This document shows positions 1-6,474 of a stretch of DNA of 12,296 bases, piece after piece. The translations under genes were made by a program, and so were the position numbers. The DNA is taken from contig DITM01000084.1 of NCBI GenBank assembly GCA_002422845.1, forward strand, positions 30,526-42,821, read 5' to 3'. The notes beneath the pieces were generated by a model that saw only the letters and a program-made list of their open reading frames with translations, did no database searches and was not told the origin of the DNA. The first letter of the stretch is position 1; the number at the start of each line of letters is the position of its first letter. This stretch comes from Candidatus Paracaedibacteraceae bacterium UBA6184 (GTDB taxonomy: Bacteria > Pseudomonadota > Alphaproteobacteria > UBA6184).

Positions 1-299
1 AACTTCTTGGCAACCTTACGCTCAGATTCCGGCGACGACTTATCCTTGTAAATCTTGATCGCAGTCTCACACAACGGACACTGGCCACCATTCTGCTTCT
101 TCTCACACACAAACGCCATACCCGTGTTATAGTGCATGAAATACTCTTCGCACGGGTCATCGCCATCAGGCGGCAGCAAACGAATCACATACTCGCTTTC
201 CGGTTCAAGTCGCAGGAATCGCTCATCACGATCACCAAAACTCTTGTTGTTAATGTTTTCCTTCTTGTGACGCAACTTATCAAAATTAATACCAGCCAT
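1..299 (-). CDS. T4 gp32-like single-stranded DNA-binding protein (N-terminal part; gene runs off the window edge)
   Basis: The gene starts at the ATG at 299 and is cut by the window edge after 99 residues. Its product should coat single-stranded DNA during phage replication, recombination and repair. Residues H56, C65, C74 and C77 form H-x8-C-x8-C-x2-C, with CPLC as the last knuckle. This matches in kind the H-x12-C-x9-C-x2-C zinc site of T4 gp32. A short hydrophobic stretch ending in IRLLPP (about residues 38-44) resembles the IRFLP segment of gp32. The first 20 residues are polar and basic, as in the cooperativity arm of gp32, but no exact arm motif is visible. A strong AAAAGGAG ribosome binding site lies at 308-315, which fixes the start. 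The gene is last in the polymerase cassette and follows a hairpin at 326-345. The OB fold core and the acidic tail lie outside the window. Confidence 0.82.
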   Translation of the reverse strand, partial: MAGINFDKLRHKKENINNKSFGDRDERFLRLEPESEYVIRLLPPDGDDPCEEYFMHYNTGMAFVCEKKQNGGQCPLCETAIKIYKDKSSPESERKVAKK

Positions 300-307
300 A
301 CAACAAA

Positions 308-315
308 CTCCTTTT
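308..315 (-). promoter_or_regulatory. Strong Shine-Dalgarno site of the gp32-like gene
   Basis: AAAAGGAG on the minus strand, eight bases before the ATG at 299. It is among the best ribosome binding sites in the window, fitting a protein needed in large amounts. The sequence between the upstream hairpin and this site is U- and A-rich and looks unstructured. Confidence 0.75.
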
Positions 316-325
316 ACGGGTTAAC

Positions 326-345
326 AAAAAGGCCACTCATGGGCC
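326..345 (-). terminator. Hairpin with U-run between the tubulin-like gene and the gp32-like gene
   Basis: On the minus strand, GGCC (345-342) and GGCC (334-331) can pair around a seven-base loop, and five U residues follow (330-326). This is the layout of a weak intrinsic terminator, with a stem of only four GC pairs. It lies between the stop codon of the upstream gene (356) and the start of the gp32-like gene (299), at about -32 to -46 relative to that ATG. T4 gp32 represses its own translation through a leader structure in a comparable place, so an autoregulatory role is an alternative. I could not find bases that would complete a pseudoknot. No clear promoter lies between the hairpin and the gene, so a full terminator would leave the gene without an obvious source of transcript. 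Confidence 0.42.
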
Positions 346-355
346 AACACACTAA

Positions 356-1174
356 TTAAAAATTCATACTGTGCTTTAAATAAAACTCAGTCAATACATC
401 ATCACCTAAACTATAAATCTTAAACTCTCTAACTACATGCGAAACCTCCTGCACATACTCCTCTACCTTATCATCCAGCCTCTCTTCTGCATAAGAGATA
501 TAATAGACCATCCTATAAATCTCTAGACCCATCTCCCGAAATGTTTCATCGGGAACAGGTACAGAAGACAAGATAATGAGTCTCGGCAAACTCAAGATTT
601 TGTTGACTTGCGTTATACTCCATTTTGTCTCGCCTGTCAAGTCCAAAAAGCTAGGTTTATGCAAAAATACGTTTTTCTTGTGCCACAGCAGCGCAATTTT
701 GTTGTAAAATTCTTTTGTGTCGGATAGTTTAATATCCTTGTAAATTTTGCGCATCATATCAAACGAGAAATAGTAAATTTTATCTATACCTTTATTCAAA
801 AACTCATACAAAACACCATTCAAAACCTTACCAAGTATTTTCTGCTGTATGTTTGCCCCAAAATCTCGCCTGATCAATATTACATCAACCACAATACCCA
901 GTTTGACACACGCTTCCAGCAACACAAGTATAACGCCTGATTCGTTATTCTGCGAAATGATAAAAGTGACCTCTTTGTCGTTTAAAGACTTAAACTTAGA
1001 AAGAACCGTTTCAAAGTTATCACTAGCCCATTTTTCATACTCTTCATGGCCACCCAGCACTGGCAACTCTATAAAGGAGTCAGCAACTGGTGCAATTAAT
1101 ACAGGTTTGTAATTTTTATATGTGGCTAGCGCGCCGATAAACTCAGTGTTGCTCCCAATCGAAATCAGATTCAT
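356..1174 (-). CDS. Putative divergent FtsZ/tubulin-like protein with degenerate nucleotide-binding loops
   Basis: A 272-residue protein started at the ATG at 1174, with GGAG nine bases upstream. The gene overlaps the polymerase stop by 32 bases, so translation is probably coupled. The hydrophobic pattern follows the tubulin/FtsZ GTPase domain: a first strand and glycine loop (NLISIGSN, 2-9), a strand and loop (VTFIISQNNESG, 69-80) where FtsZ has its GGGTGTG signature, a helix, then VDVILIRRDF (96-105) like the FtsZ segment ending in TRPF. A long helix follows, then DKIYYFSFDMM (131-141) like the FtsZ strand ending in NDKL. KPSFLDLT (173-180) sits where FtsZ has KPGLINVD. The glycine signature, the base-contacting Asn and the catalytic Asp residues of the synergy loop are not conserved. 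If the fold is right, it is probably not a normal GTPase. The family call is inference from pattern; an unrelated Rossmann-type protein is possible. Confidence 0.42.
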   Translation of the reverse strand: MNLISIGSNTEFIGALATYKNYKPVLIAPVADSFIELPVLGGHEEYEKWASDNFETVLSKFKSLNDKEVTFIISQNNESGVILVLLEACVKLGIVVDVILIRRDFGANIQQKILGKVLNGVLYEFLNKGIDKIYYFSFDMMRKIYKDIKLSDTKEFYNKIALLWHKKNVFLHKPSFLDLTGETKWSITQVNKILSLPRLIILSSVPVPDETFREMGLEIYRMVYYISYAEERLDDKVEEYVQEVSHVVREFKIYSLGDDVLTEFYLKHSMNF

Positions 1175-2348
1175 GATACATGTCTCCAAAATTATAACCC
1201 ATATATGACTTCCAATAGTAGTGACCCAAACGAGTCTCCTCTATTGTCTTCTTAATACCTTCAAAATAGTTCTGGTAATCGTCAATTGTCATATCTAGTA
1301 TAATGGCATCATGAATTGTAAACGCAATAAAAGACTCAGTGTTTTTTAAAATTGACTCAATCTTAAAACAGGCTTCAACCGCTACATCATTTGTCAAAGA
1401 CTGTATTAAATGCGCAATTAATAAATTGTCAATATTTTCCTCTGACTTTTTGACCACTAGTTCTCGTTTAAACTTAGGCGATAACAAAGTTACTGCATCA
1501 TCCGTCTCTTTATAAATCATACCATATATCTGATTCAGCACCCCTAAATCCGCTATTAGCCCGTCGCCCCTATTGTGACTATACATCAAACGGCCCACAG
1601 TTTGCTTCTTTTCTGCTCGTGTAGCGCCCTCAATGTCCTCATACAGATCTTCAACTAACTCATATTCGCGCTTATCCTTTGCGAAAGTATATAAAAATGC
1701 CCTAAAGTCTGCGCACCGCTGGTCAACCATCACAAAAACTTGATTGGTGGGCCTTAGAATGCCTCTCTTTTCCTTCGCAATGTTCAAGATAGGGAAACTG
1801 TTACCCTTTGTAATGAAACGCCCCGTAGAGCCTCTGTAGATGTCGTAGATGATTCTGTCGTGAACCACATCACCCGGACCAATAAGATCTTGGTCTAAGT
1901 TTAGTTTTCTGCGCGCAATTGTCTCTACCAAACGCCGCTCCTCGCGCATAAACTTGTAGTTCTGTTTTGAACTTCGCTGGAATATTTTGTCGAGCAATAT
2001 GTTAAATGACTTATAATAATTTAATATCTCTCCTTTAACAGGAGTCTTGGCAATCACGGTCTTATAGTCAATACCTTTATAGATCTTGAAGAAAGACTCC
2101 AACCTTTTTAAACGGTCGCTAAACTCGCCAAATATAAAATCATCACCAAAACTTTTGATCACTTCTTTTACATTGTCGCTACCCGCGTAAATCTCACCAA
2201 AACTACGTATATCACAACCTTCATAACTCTCTAAATCAAAGAAGAAGGTGCGGCCACCCGGAATACACTGCTTCCCATCGACAATTAGGTCTTTTGACGG
2301 AAACACCGTAAGTAACGGATTTTCAGACAAGAAGTGAAAATAATTCAA
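1143..2348 (-). CDS. Compact family A DNA polymerase (Pol I palm, fingers and thumb only)
   Basis: A 401-residue protein carrying the motifs of Pol I-type polymerases in order. TGRF (175-178) followed by P-x-LNI (186-190) matches the TGRLSS/PNLQNIP region of Klenow fragment. Motif A is D209-QRCA-D214-F-R216, giving the first catalytic Asp, with Asp in place of Klenow Glu710 and the following Arg kept. Motif B is R244-x3-K248-x7-Y256, with exactly the spacing of Klenow Arg754, Lys758 and Tyr766. Q316 fits Gln849. Motif C is H346-D347-A348, keeping the second catalytic Asp but replacing the usual Glu with Ala. The region before TGRF, about 170 residues, is enough for a thumb only, so no 3'-5' or 5'-3' exonuclease domain is present. 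The likely start is TTG at 2348, four bases after the stop of the upstream small gene and without a clear ribosome binding site. The first in-frame ATG is at residue 134, inside the conserved protein. It probably replicates phage DNA. Confidence 0.83.
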   Translation of the reverse strand: MNYFHFLSENPLLTVFPSKDLIVDGKQCIPGGRTFFFDLESYEGCDIRSFGEIYAGSDNVKEVIKSFGDDFIFGEFSDRLKRLESFFKIYKGIDYKTVIAKTPVKGEILNYYKSFNILLDKIFQRSSKQNYKFMREERRLVETIARRKLNLDQDLIGPGDVVHDRIIYDIYRGSTGRFITKGNSFPILNIAKEKRGILRPTNQVFVMVDQRCADFRAFLYTFAKDKREYELVEDLYEDIEGATRAEKKQTVGRLMYSHNRGDGLIADLGVLNQIYGMIYKETDDAVTLLSPKFKRELVVKKSEENIDNLLIAHLIQSLTNDVAVEACFKIESILKNTESFIAFTIHDAIILDMTIDDYQNYFEGIKKTIEETRLGHYYWKSYMGYNFGDMYHESDFDWEQH

Positions 2349-2352
2349 ATTT

Positions 2353-2529
2353 TTAACTATTCATCATTTGGTAATATTCTAGAATCGGGTCTTCTTCGAC
2401 CTCAATCTCTTCGCGCAACTTCTGCCCGTCTCCAATATGACGTTTCTTGTACTTTGTTTTGTCACGCTTGTTAAAGTTTTTCGCCCTGCTGTTTTTCTCG
2501 TACTCAAAATCTTCAAATCCAGTTTTCAT
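2353..2529 (-). CDS. Small basic hypothetical protein (58 aa), first gene of the polymerase cassette
   Basis: A 58-residue ORF starts at the ATG at 2529 and ends with TAA at 2353-2355. AGGTG lies about six bases before the start. The first half is rich in Lys and Arg (about residues 15-31), the second half is acidic (E40-E46), and there is no membrane segment or cysteine. I do not recognise a family. It is the first gene after the promoter at 2567-2596, and its stop is four bases before the TTG start of the polymerase. Its translation may therefore feed ribosomes onto the polymerase message. The charge pattern would suit a nucleic-acid-binding or polymerase-associated factor, but that is only a guess. 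Confidence 0.68.
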   Translation of the reverse strand: MKTGFEDFEYEKNSRAKNFNKRDKTKYKKRHIGDGQKLREEIEVEEDPILEYYQMMNS

Positions 2530-2566
2530 TTATTCACCTGCCACGGTTGTGTAGCAGCCTCCACCG

Positions 2567-2596
2567 ATAATATAGGCCGTTCGGCCCGCTTGTCAA
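2567..2596 (-). promoter_or_regulatory. Sigma70-like promoter with a dyad in the spacer
   Basis: On the minus strand, a perfect TTGACA (-35) lies at 2596-2591, directly after the TAG stop of the 361-residue gene. The -10 box is TATATT at 2574-2569 with a 16-base spacer, or TATTAT at 2572-2567 with an 18-base spacer; each matches TATAAT at five of six positions. The spacer contains GGCCGAACGGCC (2586-2575), an inverted repeat. Transcription would start near 2560, giving a leader of about 30 bases before the 58-residue gene. It should drive the small gene, the polymerase and the tubulin-like gene. The dyad may be an operator. It has no U-run after it, so a terminator is less likely. Confidence 0.65.
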
Positions 2597-3682
2597 CTAC
2601 ATTTTCGTAAAAATGTTGAACAGACCGATTTCCCTCTGAAACACGCGCATATAAAAATTCATCAACATAAAATGGTCATATGTATTAATGCAGCCCAAAT
2701 TCTTGTTTCCCTTAAAATTTATAAAAGACTCTCTCGCCGCCTCCACAAACAGAGAAACTTCCCCACTGCCCTCCCAATACGCGACACCAAAATAATCAGC
2801 AAATATATCTATCAGTAACTCTTTACCGTTCTTAAACATGTATTGTTCATTTTCAGTTGAGAACATCTCCATAAACTGTTCCAACTCTACTTGTTCTATT
2901 TCGTTATTGGTTAAAATGTTAAACTCTCTGCGCCTTTTAATAAAATAAGAGGTAGCAAAACTATTCAGGTCTACCACGATGCGCCATGGAATATTTTTGT
3001 CTACTAAAAACCCAAACCTACGAGCAGATTCCACTAAAAACTTGTAGTGAGCCTTTTGGAAAAAATCCTCTACTTTTTTCATATCGCTGAAGTAGTCAGC
3101 CGAAACCAAATCAATGTAAAGTCCGCTTCCAGTAACGTCATAGTCAGACGATAAAATATATGATGAAAACAAAACCCTTTTTTCTCTTTGCCTATCTATA
3201 ACCGCACACAACTCTTTTAGATATGTGTCAAAACTCAAATAATATGGGTCCACTATAGCGGCTTTTAAAACATTATTAAACTCTTTTAGAATTATTGCAA
3301 GATATGAAGTGTACTGATCGACCGGATGCACATAAGTTTCTAAACTTGTTGAATCAATTTTAAACGCCCACTTGTTCTTCTGCGCCACCGCTTCATAGTA
3401 ACGCTTAAACTCAAAAAACATATCTAACACAAAATCCATTCCATAATAAGCGGATTCACCGTCTTCCTTAGAAATAATCTTTTCCTGTTTTGGAAAAATG
3501 GGCTTATTCCATGCGTTAACACGACCATATAACCTACGGTCGTTCCAAGTATCTATAAAGTTGTCATCTATATCATTAAAAACATTTATGGATTTTATAA
3601 ACTGCTCAACATACTGAGAATAAACCTTCCTTCCATTGTATGTAACGTCCAAATTATTGAAGTTAGAAGTAAGGAAATCCAT
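2597..3682 (-). CDS. Unrecognised 361-aa protein, probably a virion (baseplate or tail) component
   Basis: A 361-residue protein started at the ATG at 3682. I cannot place it in a named family. It is mostly soluble and aromatic-rich, with no signal peptide, membrane segment or cysteine cluster. Its most conserved-looking stretches are DYDVTGSGLYIDL (180-192), where an acidic and glycine-rich turn precedes a strand, and a hydrophobic block at 225-241 containing VDKNIPWRI followed by VDLNS. It comes directly after the hub-like gene on the same strand, with 28 bases between, and before the promoter of the replication cassette. This suggests it is the last structural gene of the cluster. There is no ribosome binding site before the ATG; a TATAAT at 3692-3697 lies just upstream instead. 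A replication function is an alternative, because the next genes are replication genes. Confidence 0.75.
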   Translation of the reverse strand: MDFLTSNFNNLDVTYNGRKVYSQYVEQFIKSINVFNDIDDNFIDTWNDRRLYGRVNAWNKPIFPKQEKIISKEDGESAYYGMDFVLDMFFEFKRYYEAVAQKNKWAFKIDSTSLETYVHPVDQYTSYLAIILKEFNNVLKAAIVDPYYLSFDTYLKELCAVIDRQREKRVLFSSYILSSDYDVTGSGLYIDLVSADYFSDMKKVEDFFQKAHYKFLVESARRFGFLVDKNIPWRIVVDLNSFATSYFIKRRREFNILTNNEIEQVELEQFMEMFSTENEQYMFKNGKELLIDIFADYFGVAYWEGSGEVSLFVEAARESFINFKGNKNLGCINTYDHFMLMNFYMRVFQREIGLFNIFTKM

Positions 3683-3691
3683 GTGGTATTA

Positions 3692-3720
3692 ATTATAAAT
3701 AAATTCAAAATTATTGCGAA
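3692..3720 (-). promoter_or_regulatory. Possible leaderless promoter of the 361-aa gene
   Basis: On the minus strand, TTCGCA (3720-3715, four of six positions matching TTGACA) is followed after 17 bases by a perfect TATAAT (3697-3692). Transcription would start about two bases before the ATG at 3682. That would explain why the gene has no Shine-Dalgarno site. The -35 box lies inside the end of the hub-like gene and the region is AT-rich, so chance is a real alternative. Confidence 0.38.
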
Positions 3721-6176
3721 GTTGACTGATTAAATCCGCCGCCCCAATCACCAGAAGACTCAGATTTTTTGTCCAATAATGCTGCATCGCTTTGTGGGTC
3801 CAATTGAGCATTGAATATAGTTTCATCTTGGCCCGTTCCGGTCCTTGAGAAGTAAAATTGTCTATGCGATTCCATATCTTTGAAGTGTTCTTCTGCCGAC
3901 ATTGCTGGTTTTCCATAATATTTACCATGAATACTAGTTTTGAATGTCCCTTGATCAAGTTCTATTTTCGTGCTCACAACATTATAAAAGCCGCCAATAC
4001 CCAAATCGTACAAACTTGCAAAACTGCCAACACTCCCAAGAGGTGCGCCTACTATTGTTGGAACAACCTCAATTAACATACCCGGCTGTAAAATGGCGTT
4101 ACCAAACAATTCCATATCCACGTTATACATAGCACGCTGTATTTGAAGGTTGTTATCCGGGACAGATCCTTCAACAGCACTTGCCATCATATAAGAATTT
4201 AAATGCTGATCGTCCTCAACGGAAAAATTGCAACTCTTCATCATTCCACGACGATTTCCTATAAAAAATCTCATTGGTTTGCGGTCCTGTAAATTATTTT
4301 GATATAAGTAATATGACACTATTTGTGCGCTATTTGGAATTTCTGGGTTTAATTTTTTCGTTATAACATGCGACCCAATTTCTATGTCAGATAGGTGAAA
4401 CTCATCTTTACTTTGCAACATACTATTGAAGAAATATCCAAAAAAATCTTGTAAAAATTCTTCAAGTTTATATACCAAATTTGGCCTAGAACTTATTTTA
4501 TCATACCACCATGCTAAAAATACATCCCACGCTATTGGTAACGCTGATATATTAATGACCTTTTTTCTCTTTTCCCCAAATAGCCCAGGAATAACAATTT
4601 CAATATTACCAGTAATAATCTCAACATAAGAGCCCTGTGGAAGAAATGATTTGTCTGAACTATCCTTAAATTGAAAAAACGCAGTCAAATTAGTGGTGGC
4701 CATGGAGGCAAAATAATTTAACAAATCACCCAAATAAAAATACGGAATTCTAATTTTGTCTTTTAATCCGCCTTTTACCATCCTCCCAGGTATTACCTTG
4801 CTTGGAACCTTTCCCTCCGTATTAACTATCAAAGTACTACTATTACCGCCATCTTTCATGATTGATTTGTAATCATACAAAACCAAAGACTCTACCAAGG
4901 GCGCGCGAAAATGCTCTGTTTTTGCGGTAAATCTCAACAAATCATTAATAGCATCCAACCCATCTAAAAGTCCACCAGATTCGGCCGCGCCAAAACCAAC
5001 GCCATCAATAACAAAACTCCAATTGTTATCCATCACAGTTGAAATGGTTCTTGGAAATCGTAACGCTATTCCTTTTAGGTTACTTTGTGCAGACTTAATA
5101 GTTTCTCCTGATTTCTTTTCTGTGTCCGCTTTTTCTTTTTTGCTCATTCCGTCTTTAACTTTTTCACTTTCTGTTTTTTCTAATTTGGCAAAATCATCGA
5201 GAAGTTTATTATCCATTAATATATTTGATGCGGGGTGACTCCCAATACCACGATCATATCCAAAAAAATCAAACTGAAATTTTATATTTCCATTTTCTGT
5301 TACTTGTGGACTCCATTTGTAAATTTGTGCCTCAATACGAAAGCGCATTTTTTTCATGAGGTCTGCAAATTTGTCAAATCCAATACCATTATTCCTTTTT
5401 AATATGTTGTACCATGCATCTCTTATTTGCCCAACCGACCCATCAGACGAAAAACTGTCTATATTATACCCAACTTCAATAGTAACTTTATATGCATTTG
5501 ATACCTCTTGTTCTGATACCTGACCGGGTGACATTTGAAACTTTCCGACTTCGCTTGGAAATGCAATCAAGACATCTAATGGACTATATACATCATTTGA
5601 GGCGCTTAGGTTTGCCCTTATATCTTCCATAGAACCGAAAAACATCTCTAAATGTATTTTATACAAATCAAACAAATACCCAGATTCTTTATTTACCAAA
5701 TACTCCATATCAAACTTTTCGATACCAAACCCACCGGGAACCTCTCTCTTACTCCCAATTGACCCTATTCCAGACTCTTTTCCGCTGATAAATGCCCTCA
5801 AAGAAGCCCTGTTTGCGTCTTCAATGTTCAGAACATATTCCTTGCCTTTATATGTTTTTATAAATTTTATATACGGTTGTAGCATTGACAGCGCCATTGG
5901 GTCCAAACTGTTCATAAAAATGTTTAAGTCTTCTAAGGTATAGTACACTTTACCAACTTCTTCATCTCTCTGTTTCTTAATGTCATACGGTATGACTGTT
6001 GATCCTGTTAATCCGGGACTATCATCAACCAAAATAAGTTTTTGATAATTTTTAACTGTGTTATAGAAAGTTTTGTCCATTCCATCTGTACAAAAAGCAA
6101 GCAGAGTTCCCTGCTGTGATATTCTATTTTCTATATTTTTTTTTGCGGCGGTTGGATCTGCTGGAGTGTCTGCCAT
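3711..6176 (-). CDS. Large baseplate hub-like structural protein (821 aa)
   Basis: An 821-residue protein started at the ATG at 6176, with GGTGAG about nine bases upstream. It is likely the central hub of the baseplate, linking the tail tube to the cell-puncturing device. The C-terminal part (about 630-755) has the pattern of hub/late-control-D-type tail proteins: RFFIGNRRGMMKSCNFSV (636-653), MYNVDMELFGNAILQPG (683-699) and a strand-rich LGIGGFYNV segment (725-733). The middle (about 535-590) is aromatic and contains ALPIAWDVFLAWWYDKI. A Lys/Glu-rich stretch at about 328-366 looks like a flexible linker between two folded halves. The last 25 residues are polar and glycine-rich, possibly disordered. 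It follows the LysM-type baseplate gene, where T4-like phages and other contractile systems place inner-baseplate proteins. The exact T4 counterpart (for example gp27) is not certain. Confidence 0.66.
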   Translation of the reverse strand: MADTPADPTAAKKNIENRISQQGTLLAFCTDGMDKTFYNTVKNYQKLILVDDSPGLTGSTVIPYDIKKQRDEEVGKVYYTLEDLNIFMNSLDPMALSMLQPYIKFIKTYKGKEYVLNIEDANRASLRAFISGKESGIGSIGSKREVPGGFGIEKFDMEYLVNKESGYLFDLYKIHLEMFFGSMEDIRANLSASNDVYSPLDVLIAFPSEVGKFQMSPGQVSEQEVSNAYKVTIEVGYNIDSFSSDGSVGQIRDAWYNILKRNNGIGFDKFADLMKKMRFRIEAQIYKWSPQVTENGNIKFQFDFFGYDRGIGSHPASNILMDNKLLDDFAKLEKTESEKVKDGMSKKEKADTEKKSGETIKSAQSNLKGIALRFPRTISTVMDNNWSFVIDGVGFGAAESGGLLDGLDAINDLLRFTAKTEHFRAPLVESLVLYDYKSIMKDGGNSSTLIVNTEGKVPSKVIPGRMVKGGLKDKIRIPYFYLGDLLNYFASMATTNLTAFFQFKDSSDKSFLPQGSYVEIITGNIEIVIPGLFGEKRKKVINISALPIAWDVFLAWWYDKISSRPNLVYKLEEFLQDFFGYFFNSMLQSKDEFHLSDIEIGSHVITKKLNPEIPNSAQIVSYYLYQNNLQDRKPMRFFIGNRRGMMKSCNFSVEDDQHLNSYMMASAVEGSVPDNNLQIQRAMYNVDMELFGNAILQPGMLIEVVPTIVGAPLGSVGSFASLYDLGIGGFYNVVSTKIELDQGTFKTSIHGKYYGKPAMSAEEHFKDMESHRQFYFSRTGTGQDETIFNAQLDPQSDAALLDKKSESSGDWGGGFNQSTSQ

Positions 6177-6178
6177 GG

Positions 6179-6472
6179 TTAAAACTCACCGACTATATAG
6201 TCAATATTTCGCGGTATCACAACAACATCACCCGGCTGCATCATAAAATCCATTGGCTTTTTATTAAACCACGCTATTACCCACCAAAAACGAACATCAC
6301 CATAATACTTAAATGCTATTGAACTATACCGATCACCCGCACACCAAACATATTCATCAACTGTTGTATTATTCAAAATATTAGTTTCGTTTGGGAATTT
6401 TGGAAACCGGTAGTGAGTAATAGTTGCGTCATTTTTTAAACTTTTGGCAGTTCCAGTTTTTCTGAATCTCAT
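6179..6472 (-). CDS. LysM-type baseplate protein, gp53-like (97 aa)
   Basis: A 97-residue protein with a LysM-like domain covering about residues 39-90. Readable signs are DEYVWCAGDRYSSIAFKYYGD (39-59, read in two parts around the GDRY turn), RFWWVIAWFN (61-70) and PGDVVVIP (80-87). This is the typical order of LysM tail proteins: turn, short helix, strand and final IP. Such proteins, including T4 gp53 and the LysM proteins of phage tails and related contractile machines, sit in the baseplate next to the hub or tube rather than acting on the cell wall. It lies between the probable tube-initiator gene and the hub-like gene, as expected. The start ATG at 6472 overlaps no gene, and only a weak AGGG stands about 11 bases upstream, inside the end of the previous gene, so coupling is likely. 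Confidence 0.8.
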   Translation of the reverse strand: MRFRKTGTAKSLKNDATITHYRFPKFPNETNILNNTTVDEYVWCAGDRYSSIAFKYYGDVRFWWVIAWFNKKPMDFMMQPGDVVVIPRNIDYIVGEF

Positions 6473-6474
6473 AA

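Noticed and set aside
1174..1189. TTG at 1189 as the start of the tubulin-like gene.
   Set aside because: GGAG would lie inside the coding sequence right after it; the ATG at 1174 has that same GGAG at good spacing.
2220..2245. A DxE pair (FDLES, residues 37-41) near the start of the polymerase, like exonuclease motif I.
   Set aside because: Only about 130 residues separate it from the palm region and no further exonuclease motifs follow, so there is no room for a proofreading domain.
2575..2586. GGCCGAACGGCC as an intrinsic terminator of the structural cluster.
   Set aside because: The stem is only four to five pairs and no U-run follows; TATATTAT follows instead, which reads better as a -10 box.
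3694..3701. A perfect T4 late promoter box, TATAAATA, on the plus strand.
   Set aside because: It points into the antisense of the hub-like gene, no plus-strand gene follows, and the site is in an AT-rich gap. No matching box was found on the coding strand.
3689..3958. An 89-codon minus-strand frame overlapping the end of the hub-like gene.
   Set aside because: A shifted reading of the hub-like gene's C-terminal end, which is itself an intact coding frame; no ribosome binding site.
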